Assembly (NCBI GenBank): GCA_019744775.1
Contig: JAIETZ010000003.1
Coordinates: 558,001 to 622,000 of the forward strand
Reading direction: 5' to 3'
From: Candidatus Obscuribacterales bacterium
GTDB lineage: Bacteria; Cyanobacteriota; Vampirovibrionia; Obscuribacterales; Obscuribacteraceae
DNA length: 64,000 bases
Numbering within the stretch: position 1 is the first letter of the stretch; each line of letters starts with the position of its first letter. A program made the position numbers and the translations under genes. The notes beneath the pieces are model-generated. The model was not told the origin of the DNA. It did no database searches and saw nothing but the letters and a program-made list of their open reading frames with translations. Below are positions 57,194 through 64,000 of this stretch, one piece after another.

Positions 57194-57525
57194 AAATTTC
57201 TTTGCGGACGAAAAATTCGCCTTTATTGCATTCCGTGTAGAAGGGTTGTTCCCCTGTATAGGGTTGTTTTAAACGTTATTGACTGAAAAATTTAAGTAGA
57301 CACGGATGGCTGATTTCTGATTGCCGGACGGCAACTAGCGAGGTTTTCGGCCGGTTTCTGTTGCTTGAGAGTGATACTAAATATGGTGGCAGTTTTGAGC
57401 GTGCGCCCGAAGTTTTAAAAACACGCAAACAGTCTTAAGTTGGGCTTTTCAACTTGCCCCAACTTGACGAGCAGGGCCACTCGGTGTACATTGGAAAAAG
57501 TTAATAAATCCACCAGGAGGATCCG
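57194..57525. promoter_or_regulatory. Divergent promoter region of the TadG-like pair
   Basis: This 332-bp gap holds a good promoter for the right-hand gene: TTGACG (57464-57469) and TACATT (57487-57492) with a 17-bp spacer. An 8-bp perfect inverted repeat AAGTTGGG/CCCAACTT (57437-57444 and 57458-57465) touches the -35 box and could be an operator. The AGGAGG ribosome site follows at 57514. Towards the left gene, GGGTTGTT is repeated 18 bp apart (57243 and 57261). No left promoter is clear. Confidence 0.5.
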
Positions 57526-60500
57526 ATGGCAAAATCGCGCCATTCCGCCGGTAATACACTGGCCCTTATCGCTGTGGCAGTTGGCATAATACTTATCATT
57601 GGTTTCTTTGTACTAAATTTCAATCTCTTGTTCTCCCTTAATAAGGAGGCAAAAACCGCCGCCGATGCCGCAGCCCTGGAAGGCGCAAAGCAAATAGCCA
57701 TGGTCACGGTTGATTCTCGCCTGGGCAAACTTGGGCTTGTCGATCAATCGGGTGCTGACCCCAACAATCCCTTTAAGCCGGCGCCGGTTATAAGCTTCAA
57801 TACTGCTCTGGCTACAGCACGCCTGGATTTACTGGTAGCTGAAGATTTGAAGAATAACCAAATGGTCACTTTGGCAAAAAGCGATCTCGATGAGTTGAGA
57901 TCAAAATCGGACCTTCTAGCCAAAACCGTCGAAGATAAATTTGCGCCCGGAGCTCCGGCATATGTTGCTGTTAAAAATGCATTCACTGCCAATGCTTTAC
58001 GTGGCGGTTCAAATAAAGTCGATGATGTAACCATCAAAGTTTCCGTCGGTCGTGTTCAGGAAGGTTTGACCAATGTGCCAATACCAACTCCTCCTGATGA
58101 TGCGGCCAAGACAAATAGCATTGGTGGAATGTATAAGGCTTGCGTCAACATTCCTGCCTACAATGTGCCGGTTGCTTTTGCTGCAATTAGCTCGCAACCA
58201 AGACTAGTTGAAGAAAAGTCCTTTATTGACAGTAAAGACGGTGGATATGAAATAGCTGGTTTCGGTAAGCTGCCGCCGTCAGTTGTTAAGGTAGAAGCTG
58301 ACTTTGCAGTAAGTAGTTTGACTGTCGATTCAGAAGGTAAACAGGCAACTGAAAAGTTACACCAGATAGCTTGTGCCATGACTGGTGGCAATAGAATGTC
58401 GCAGTCGTCTTCAACTGCTTTTGCGGTGAGCTTCCTTGGAGGGTTGCCTGCCAGTCAGGCTTTCAACGGAAAGATTTCTATTCAAAATCTGATGACGATG
58501 GATAGTCCCTGGAAAATGCCGTCCGGACAAGATTCTACTTGGCTGCAAGCCGATCCCAAAGGCAATGGATTCCCTGGTTCTTCAATGACAGCCAAAGCTT
58601 TTCCCGGAAAAGAAAGCTCCGACAAAATGGATTTGCCTTCAGAAGCACTTTCTTACGGACTTTATGACTGGCTGCGAAATCAGGGGCTGACCCTTGATCG
58701 TCAGTCTGTAGTAAATGCGTTTTCCGCCGACTTAGCTGCCATCGCTAAGGCAGGAAAGACAGGCAAAGTAGTCGGCATGACCGGCTCGGACAAATTCTCT
58801 GCTAATAAATCACTTTTGCAACCAGCATTGGCTGCTGACGATGTTGATGATGAAGAGACTGCTGACGATAGCGATGACAATGACGATTTTCCAGTATTCG
58901 GTTGCATGGTCAGCGACGATTCAATGAATGCAACGTATGCAGCATTGCTCGCTGGAGACAGCGCCGGCGTCGACTATTATCTAACTTCATTCAATTACGA
59001 TCTTGCCTGGCAGATGTGTCCGGAAGAAGCCATGTCAATTTTGGTTGATCCGGTTACGGGAAATGCAATTTCTCCTGCAGGCAACGACATAATTGAATGC
59101 TGCAAATTAGTCGAGGGTACTATTGCCACAAATAGAGCCGGCAATGTCAGCGCGTATGCTGGTTTGCGTGCCATGGTGGAAGCTAAACGCGCCATGAAAG
59201 TTCTGCACAAGGGACTTCATGATGCTGAGGATATTCAAAAGGAGGAGAGCAAAGCAAATCCTAATGCTGATCACATTGCAGAGATGGAACAAAGTTTTGC
59301 TGAGAATGCATCAAGCCCTGACTGGACGCTTCCTGATTTGCGTAAGGTCGTGCGACCAATCTCTACAACCATTACTAAAGTAGACGATGAGGCTACTCGC
59401 CAAAAAGCTATTTTCTTCCGAGCTAAGCAAGTGAAGCAAAACGGTACACAGGCGTCCCAGAAGACTTATAGACTGGTCAGACAACTAAGAAAGTGGTCTG
59501 CAAAAGGTATCAGACAACTCGATAATGTCACTGCCACTGATGATTCCACAAATGGCTATATGTTTGTGGTCAAAATACTGGGAAGAGGACCAAGGCTGGT
59601 TAACATCATGCCCGATGATTCGACAAGCTGTATACGCAGTAAGCCAGGCTACACGGGACCACATTTTTACGACATTGAGGCCTATGATGATGCTGGAATC
59701 GAACGATTTAGAGACGAAGTAAAAAATGTTCAATTATCGTCTTTCCCGGGCAGTGAAGATTTGACTGACGATGTTTTAGAGCCGGATTCTAAGATTCCGC
59801 CTGGTAAGTATCGGGCAAAATTGCTCGGCTCCGGTAATAAGATCATGACTGTTAGAGACAAGAAAGGGAATGGCAAGCCGGAACAGTTTCGCGCTTGGGA
59901 TTCTAGAAACCTTGGCCGTAAATTCTTGCAGCGCTATACAGAAAGGGATGCCGACACATATTACAAGGACATCAAGCAGTTGAAGGCAGAAGTTTATCAT
60001 GCGATGGAGAAATTGGGTCTGAAAGTACCGAAGAAATATCGCACGACAACTGCTCACTTTTTCATGCAGCCGGCATATGCCCAAGCTCAAGAAGAATTGC
60101 CGATTGCACAAGAGAAAATTTTCTTGCTCACTTGTGACAATAAAGGGCAGGTGGTTGTTAACTACCAATCGGGACTAGGAAAGTATCCATTCAGTCAGGT
60201 TAAATTGCAGCCTGGGCAAATGCTCTATTTTGCAAATGCCGCATTAGTCCAGGGTGATGATCCAACTAAGCTTACTTATAGATCAGTATTGGCTCGAGAT
60301 CAGTTTGCTGATTTAACTGAGGGCAAGAGCTATGAGAAGCAAGGTACCGGTGATTGGTGCCACGATCCCAATTATCAGTTGGGAGAAGGCAGCTCAGATA
60401 GGCAGTCTTGTCCGCAACTAGCCGGTGAATGGCAACTGCAGCCTCCGTTTGCGGTTGGTTGTTGCAAGCTAAACCCAAACAAAAAGCACTTGGGTGTCAA

Positions 60501-60651
60501 AAGAGGATTCACCAAATGGGAAGTGCTCAATACGGAATTGGATCCGGAAGACCGCATTCCGCCTGAGATACTTGCTGATATGGAAACCGAGACAAGTCTC
60601 TGCCCACCGCTTATTCGAAAACCAATACGTAGAGGCGGTCGTCCACACTAA
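57526..60651 (+). CDS. Giant TadG-like envelope protein 2
   Basis: A 1041-residue protein with the same N-terminal plan as its neighbour: SAGNTLALIAVAVGIILIIG (helix about 10-32), then NKEAKTAADAAALEGAKQIA. The body has an acidic stretch (DDEETADDSDDNDDF, near residue 450), many Cys in the C-terminal half (DWCHDPN, RQSCPQLA, CCKLNPN) that could form disulphides, and a Lys/Arg-rich end. AGGAGG before the ATG is the strongest ribosome site in the window, so expression may be high. No catalytic motif is recognised. Confidence 0.72.
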   Translation: MAKSRHSAGNTLALIAVAVGIILIIGFFVLNFNLLFSLNKEAKTAADAAALEGAKQIAMVTVDSRLGKLGLVDQSGADPNNPFKPAPVISFNTALATARLDLLVAEDLKNNQMVTLAKSDLDELRSKSDLLAKTVEDKFAPGAPAYVAVKNAFTANALRGGSNKVDDVTIKVSVGRVQEGLTNVPIPTPPDDAAKTNSIGGMYKACVNIPAYNVPVAFAAISSQPRLVEEKSFIDSKDGGYEIAGFGKLPPSVVKVEADFAVSSLTVDSEGKQATEKLHQIACAMTGGNRMSQSSSTAFAVSFLGGLPASQAFNGKISIQNLMTMDSPWKMPSGQDSTWLQADPKGNGFPGSSMTAKAFPGKESSDKMDLPSEALSYGLYDWLRNQGLTLDRQSVVNAFSADLAAIAKAGKTGKVVGMTGSDKFSANKSLLQPALAADDVDDEETADDSDDNDDFPVFGCMVSDDSMNATYAALLAGDSAGVDYYLTSFNYDLAWQMCPEEAMSILVDPVTGNAISPAGNDIIECCKLVEGTIATNRAGNVSAYAGLRAMVEAKRAMKVLHKGLHDAEDIQKEESKANPNADHIAEMEQSFAENASSPDWTLPDLRKVVRPISTTITKVDDEATRQKAIFFRAKQVKQNGTQASQKTYRLVRQLRKWSAKGIRQLDNVTATDDSTNGYMFVVKILGRGPRLVNIMPDDSTSCIRSKPGYTGPHFYDIEAYDDAGIERFRDEVKNVQLSSFPGSEDLTDDVLEPDSKIPPGKYRAKLLGSGNKIMTVRDKKGNGKPEQFRAWDSRNLGRKFLQRYTERDADTYYKDIKQLKAEVYHAMEKLGLKVPKKYRTTTAHFFMQPAYAQAQEELPIAQEKIFLLTCDNKGQVVVNYQSGLGKYPFSQVKLQPGQMLYFANAALVQGDDPTKLTYRSVLARDQFADLTEGKSYEKQGTGDWCHDPNYQLGEGSSDRQSCPQLAGEWQLQPPFAVGCCKLNPNKKHLGVKRGFTKWEVLNTELDPEDRIPPEILADMETETSLCPPLIRKPIRRGGRPH

Positions 60652-60654
60652 GAT

Positions 60655-61803
60655 CTACAAAGATTTAAGAAAGGCTAACAAGTCAGCCTTTTGCTGCGTA
60701 TCCAAGGACGAGAATTTTTCTTTGACGCTCTGTGCTTGTCCGGCATGAGCTGAAATGGCTTCCTCTAAATTGTTAGTGCGTCCGTCATGAAGATAGTACT
60801 TGCGAAAGCGTAATCCCCAAAGAGGAGCCGTGCGCAAGCGTCCATCTGAGACCCCATCTGAAATGTCGTGCAGTAGAAGATCGGAATAGGCATTAACTTC
60901 ACGATTTTCCAAGGCGGTGATACGTAAATATCTCTTTGTTGGAAACTGACTATCCGGATCCAGGACGATGTATTGAGGACCGGTTTGCAGAGTTGGAATA
61001 TGGCATTGAGCGCAGCCCAACTTTTCAAAAGTAACACGACCGCGATTACACGCTTCGTTTATTTTGCCTCTTTTAGGAGGTGCTGTTAGAGCAAGGAAGT
61101 AATTCAGTTTTGCCAATATGCTGCCATTGTCATTTGGTTCTTCCGGCAAAAATGCGCGTAAACAATCCGGAATGACCGATCGTTGGTATCTACTGGTGAG
61201 TCCGAGTTCTGTGCTCATTTGTTGAACGACAGCATCCAGCAGGCTCGTGTATTGGTTCTTGTAGCCAAATTTACCAATTCTGTCTTGATGACTGACGTGA
61301 CTTCTATGGCTGACACTTGTTCCGGTTGTTGATAAGTTTTCGTCAGTTTGATTGAGTTCGATATCCTCTATGGTGTCGTCCGGTATGGCATCAATAAGTC
61401 CGGCGCCCCAGAGAGCCGGTGCCAAGCTTGCAGAGACAACGCCGTCTTTAGGCGCAGATATTTTACAGTCGGGAGGAAAGCTCTTCGCAAATGTGTCGGT
61501 TACGGATTTGATTGATTCGGCTTTTACGGCTTGTGAGCCTTGATTGCCTACAATTCCTGGAAAACCGTGACATGAATAGCAGCTTTCGCGGTTATAGAGA
61601 GGACCGAGCCCTTCCTTGACGGTAAATGTTTTTTTGAAGATGTCTCTGGCTTCATAGAATTTTTTGAGTTGAACAACGGATAGTCCATCTATAGGTCCAC
61701 CTGGTTGTCCGACATCAGGGGCATAGACGTAGAAGTTGCTGACTGCGAAAAATGCCAACAGTCCGAGGATAAGGGACAGAATTATGTTGGCGCGATTTTT
61801 CAC
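60655..61803 (-). CDS. Di-haem oxidoreductase (DUF1111/cytochrome c peroxidase-like)
   Basis: A 382-residue exported or anchored di-haem protein. Two CxxCH haem sites lie at Cys75-His79 (CYSCH) and Cys264-His268 (CAQCH). LYNRESCYSCHGFPG, APLWGLRFRKYYLHDGRTNNLEEAI and the C-terminal LLAFLKSL are typical of the DUF1111 group, related to MauG and bacterial cytochrome c peroxidases. One N-terminal helix serves as anchor. The start is GTG and overlaps the stop of the TPR gene (GTGA), so the two are coupled. Confidence 0.87.
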   Translation of the reverse strand: MKNRANIILSLILGLLAFFAVSNFYVYAPDVGQPGGPIDGLSVVQLKKFYEARDIFKKTFTVKEGLGPLYNRESCYSCHGFPGIVGNQGSQAVKAESIKSVTDTFAKSFPPDCKISAPKDGVVSASLAPALWGAGLIDAIPDDTIEDIELNQTDENLSTTGTSVSHRSHVSHQDRIGKFGYKNQYTSLLDAVVQQMSTELGLTSRYQRSVIPDCLRAFLPEEPNDNGSILAKLNYFLALTAPPKRGKINEACNRGRVTFEKLGCAQCHIPTLQTGPQYIVLDPDSQFPTKRYLRITALENREVNAYSDLLLHDISDGVSDGRLRTAPLWGLRFRKYYLHDGRTNNLEEAISAHAGQAQSVKEKFSSLDTQQKADLLAFLKSL

Positions 61804-62942
61804 CGGTCACCGCCATCCAGGTAAAACCGTAGCCAGCCGAATAGATCATATTTGGACTGTTTCAATTTGCTCTTGATTAAAAGTGCATGCTTGTTATCCG
61901 GATTGAGTTCAAGACTTTTGTTTATTTGATAATAAGCTTCAACGAATTTACGGCTCTTCCTTAGATCCAGAGCGTATTTGTAGCGAAGCTCGGCATCATT
62001 GGGACTAACCAAGACGGCTTGCCGCCAGCACTCTTCCGCTAATGTGTGCCAGGCATATCTTTTCTCTAGATAATCCGGATCAGATCTTCTGGTTGTGATT
62101 GCCTGACGATCAAATGCTTGAGCTAGTTTCGACAAAACATAGGACTTTTGAGTAGCCGATTGCTTGGCTGACTTGACTAAATCAATTGCATTGTAGAGTC
62201 CGGAATGAGTCGCTACAAAACATTCAGACAGTAGAACATATGCTCCGGATTTGGTTGGATCGCTTTTAATTAGTTCATTGGACAAAAGAATGGCAGCAGG
62301 CAAATTTCTTCGTTCGAAATTGATTTGAGCAATAAGAAGTTTTGCTTGATAGTCATTGGATTTCTCGCGAAGAATACTTTGTGCAGTTGCTTCTGCTTGA
62401 TCCATGTCGCCAAGGCTAAAATATATTTTGGCTAGCTGCAATTGCAGCTGGGGATTGTTGCTAGCGTTTATCTTCTCAAGAAAATCTAGAGCCTCTAATG
62501 GGTTGCCGAGCTGGGTCAAAGAATTGGCTTTACCAATTAGAGCCGGCACTGATGATGGATTTATCTGTAAGGCTTTATTGTAAAAGTGTAGGGCTCTGGC
62601 TGGTTTGTCCATAGACAGGTTAAGCTCAGCTAGATTGAAGTTGTTAGAAAAACTATTTGGATTTAGTTGAAGTGCTTGTTTGGCTGCCGTAATTGCCTCG
62701 TCATACTTTTCTTGTTGGGCATAGATTATGGCTAGTCCTTCTAAGGCAACTGCATCGTTGGGATTTTCCTTGAGAGCATTCCTTTCCAGCTCTTCAGCGA
62801 GATTCAACTGACCTGCCGACATTGCTCGCATGGCTTGTTTGTGCAGGTTTTTGTCGGCTGCAAATACGACATTAGTTGCCAGGCTAATGCTAATTGCCAA
62901 GAATGTTAATGCTGGAATTGTCTTATACTGATGATGATGCAA
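61800..62942 (-). CDS. Exported TPR protein
   Basis: A 380-residue protein with a signal peptide (LTFLAISISLATNVVFAADKN) and about six to eight TPR units (AEELERNALKENPNDAVALEGLAIIYAQQEKYDEAITAAKQAL, and on). The start is TTG followed by His-His-His-Gln. It overlaps, head to head, the first 12 bp of the HMA gene on the other strand. It is coupled to the di-haem gene downstream, so it may assemble or hold the haem protein. Confidence 0.78.
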   Translation of the reverse strand: MHHHQYKTIPALTFLAISISLATNVVFAADKNLHKQAMRAMSAGQLNLAEELERNALKENPNDAVALEGLAIIYAQQEKYDEAITAAKQALQLNPNSFSNNFNLAELNLSMDKPARALHFYNKALQINPSSVPALIGKANSLTQLGNPLEALDFLEKINASNNPQLQLQLAKIYFSLGDMDQAEATAQSILREKSNDYQAKLLIAQINFERRNLPAAILLSNELIKSDPTKSGAYVLLSECFVATHSGLYNAIDLVKSAKQSATQKSYVLSKLAQAFDRQAITTRRSDPDYLEKRYAWHTLAEECWRQAVLVSPNDAELRYKYALDLRKSRKFVEAYYQINKSLELNPDNKHALLIKSKLKQSKYDLFGWLRFYLDGGDR

Positions 62943-63362
62943 GCAAGTTATTACCGGAAAATTCCCTCGTTCATTATTTTACTCGTGGCCGTTTGGTTTA
63001 CGGCTGCCAATTTAATGGTCTTAGCCGCCAAACCAACCGATAAGTATTCAATACTGAGCTTTTCAGTGCATGGAGCAACTTGTGCTGCCTGCATTATTGA
63101 AATAGATAGGTTGTTGCGTGCGGTGAAAGGTGTTCGAGCGGTTAACATCAATCCCAAGAATCGCCCGCTTAAGGTTGCTGTAGTCATTGACAGCGCCCAA
63201 GTGCATCCAAGAGTAATAGTTCAAGTATTGGTTGAACACAAATATCAAGTAGCTGATCAGTTGGTATTACCTTACGCCAGAGATACAGTCGCCAAATATT
63301 TGCCTATGCCTGCAAATAAAAACGATAGTTTAAATGACAAACCCAGGCTGATGATTCCATAG
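62931..63362 (+). CDS. Exported heavy-metal-associated (HMA) domain protein
   Basis: A 143-residue protein with a signal peptide or anchor (FIILLVAVWFTAANLMVLA) and one HMA domain: SFSVHGATCAACIIEIDRLLRAVKGVRAVNI, with metal-binding Cys51 and Cys54 in CAAC. HMA domains usually carry Cu(I) or Zn(II) in the cytoplasm; an exported one could deliver metal to envelope proteins. The ATG run (MMMQ) allows start choice within 6 bp. It is divergent from the TPR/di-haem operon. Confidence 0.78.
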   Translation: MMMQASYYRKIPSFIILLVAVWFTAANLMVLAAKPTDKYSILSFSVHGATCAACIIEIDRLLRAVKGVRAVNINPKNRPLKVAVVIDSAQVHPRVIVQVLVEHKYQVADQLVLPYARDTVAKYLPMPANKNDSLNDKPRLMIP

Positions 63363-63373
63363 AAATTTTCGTT

Positions 63374-64000
63374 CTACTTACCAGGCATTACCAGAATTGC
63401 TGATTTCACTTTGGTCTCGGGTAACTTGGTGAGCACAGTCTTGCCTCTTGGGGGCATTGTTGGTTGATCAGCAGCTTCCGGTCTCAGGCGTACGTACATG
63501 CTTGTGGAAGTACCGCCGTCTAAGTTTATTGCTTTCGTGCAACCCAAACTCGTCATAAGGTCGGCAAGTGCTTTTAGCGTCAATCCTGGCGAACCTTCTT
63601 CTTGTCCGGGGCCAGCGACGCAAAGCAGTAAAGCATTTCCGTCATCAGTGATACCAATTGCCGTTCGTGCAGCCGGTCTCAAGCAGGAAATTGAATCCGC
63701 TTCCTTCCCGTCGGATTCGGTGCGCACAAAAGCTTCGTCTTTTTCAGTTAGTTTCGGCACGAGTTGCGGTCCTGCTTGCAGTGAACTGACTAGTTTTGTT
63801 CCTTCAGGAATAGGTGCATTGTGCAATGCGATGTCGATATAAGGCTGGTGCTTTTTGTCTTCTAGAAAACGAATTTCGCTGCGATTGAAAATGGTTTCCA
63901 GGAAATTTGCCAGCTTTGGATTTTTTATCAGGGCTTCATTGGTTTTTGGATTGGTTGCTTCCTTGCCGTCTATGACAACATAACTTGTGCTGACACCATC
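63374..64000 (-). CDS. Phosphodiester glycosidase (NAGPA-like) domain protein, partial
   Basis: The last 208 residues of a longer gene whose start is off the window. The text RTAIGITDDGNALLLCVAG, GLTLKALADLMTSLGCTKAINLDGGTSTSMYVR is the signature of the NAGPA/DUF2233 phosphodiester glycosidase domain; NLDGGTST is its hallmark. The reading frame stays open to the right edge (upstream text includes LANFLETIFNRSEIRFLEDKK), so the short internal start is not used. Family members act on exported glycans. It converges with the HMA gene. Confidence 0.85.
   Translation of the reverse strand, partial: DGVSTSYVVIDGKEATNPKTNEALIKNPKLANFLETIFNRSEIRFLEDKKHQPYIDIALHNAPIPEGTKLVSSLQAGPQLVPKLTEKDEAFVRTESDGKEADSISCLRPAARTAIGITDDGNALLLCVAGPGQEEGSPGLTLKALADLMTSLGCTKAINLDGGTSTSMYVRLRPEAADQPTMPPRGKTVLTKLPETKVKSAILVMPGK

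Overview
The window looks like a chromosome segment of a free-living, moderately GC (roughly 47-48 percent by eye) Gram-negative-type bacterium. The best guess is a non-photosynthetic relative of Cyanobacteria (Vampirovibrionia/Melainabacteria, Obscuribacterales-like). This rests on gene content and style: an isolated atpD/atpC (beta/epsilon) pair away from the rest of the ATP synthase genes, as in cyanobacteria; a PATAN (DUF4388) domain protein; orphan OmpR-family regulators; many TPR proteins; a fused homocysteine methyltransferase/MTHF reductase; and DUF1574-like SGNH proteins. The lineage is an inference; no rRNA is present. No phage, IS transposase, CRISPR array, tRNA or rRNA gene was found. 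The window is mostly core genome with unusual fusions and many small dispersed repeats.

Layout. 1-2651: a partial Ser/Thr kinase, an alpha/beta hydrolase and a short-chain dehydrogenase. 2648-6535: the methionine/folate fusion enzyme divergent from lepA, with a symmetric inverted repeat in the shared promoter. 6536-9715: sugar-nucleotide epimerase, DegT-type aminotransferase and a GT2 glycosyltransferase. 9720-12876: a SAF-domain membrane protein, a large PATAN/zinc-ribbon protein and a small membrane protein. 13114-15133: groES-groEL. 15381-17538: a GAF-GAF-GGDEF protein with a dead active site but intact I-site, and a HIT hydrolase. 18041-21406: GT2, membrane TPR protein and an SGNH (DUF1574-like) protein. 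21444-23823: a remnant response regulator, ferredoxin-metallo-beta-lactamase protein and an orphan protein. 23820-29135: an operon of an MBOAT O-acyltransferase and three SGNH paralogues, probably for polysaccharide O-acetylation. 29474-34465: J-domain protein, der, a PlsY-HtrA fusion and a response regulator. 34579-40598: acylphosphatase, TPR protein, second response regulator, LRV-repeat protein, a small protein and gyrA. 40794-46926: lysS and neighbours, a GT83/PMT-type glycosyltransferase, a HAD phosphatase and a CGNR-like protein. 47051-51283: MATE exporter, TPR protein, DUF1292 protein and a K+ channel. 51552-54135: atpD, a ClpP-like protease and atpC in one operon. 54170-60651: two giant divergent TadG-like proteins. 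60655-64000: di-haem oxidoreductase, TPR protein, exported HMA-domain protein and a partial phosphodiester glycosidase.

Two arrangements stand out. One reading frame joins a complete PlsY acyltransferase to a complete HtrA protease. A ClpP-like protease with a very basic tail sits between the ATP synthase beta and epsilon genes, overlapping atpD.

Two families of small repeats are scattered between genes. The first is a 24-bp asymmetric palindrome, eight good copies, one inserted in frame inside the MATE gene and one between groES and groEL. The second is a family of about 90-130 bp, four copies, with conserved flanks around a hairpin whose sequence changes from copy to copy while pairing is largely kept.
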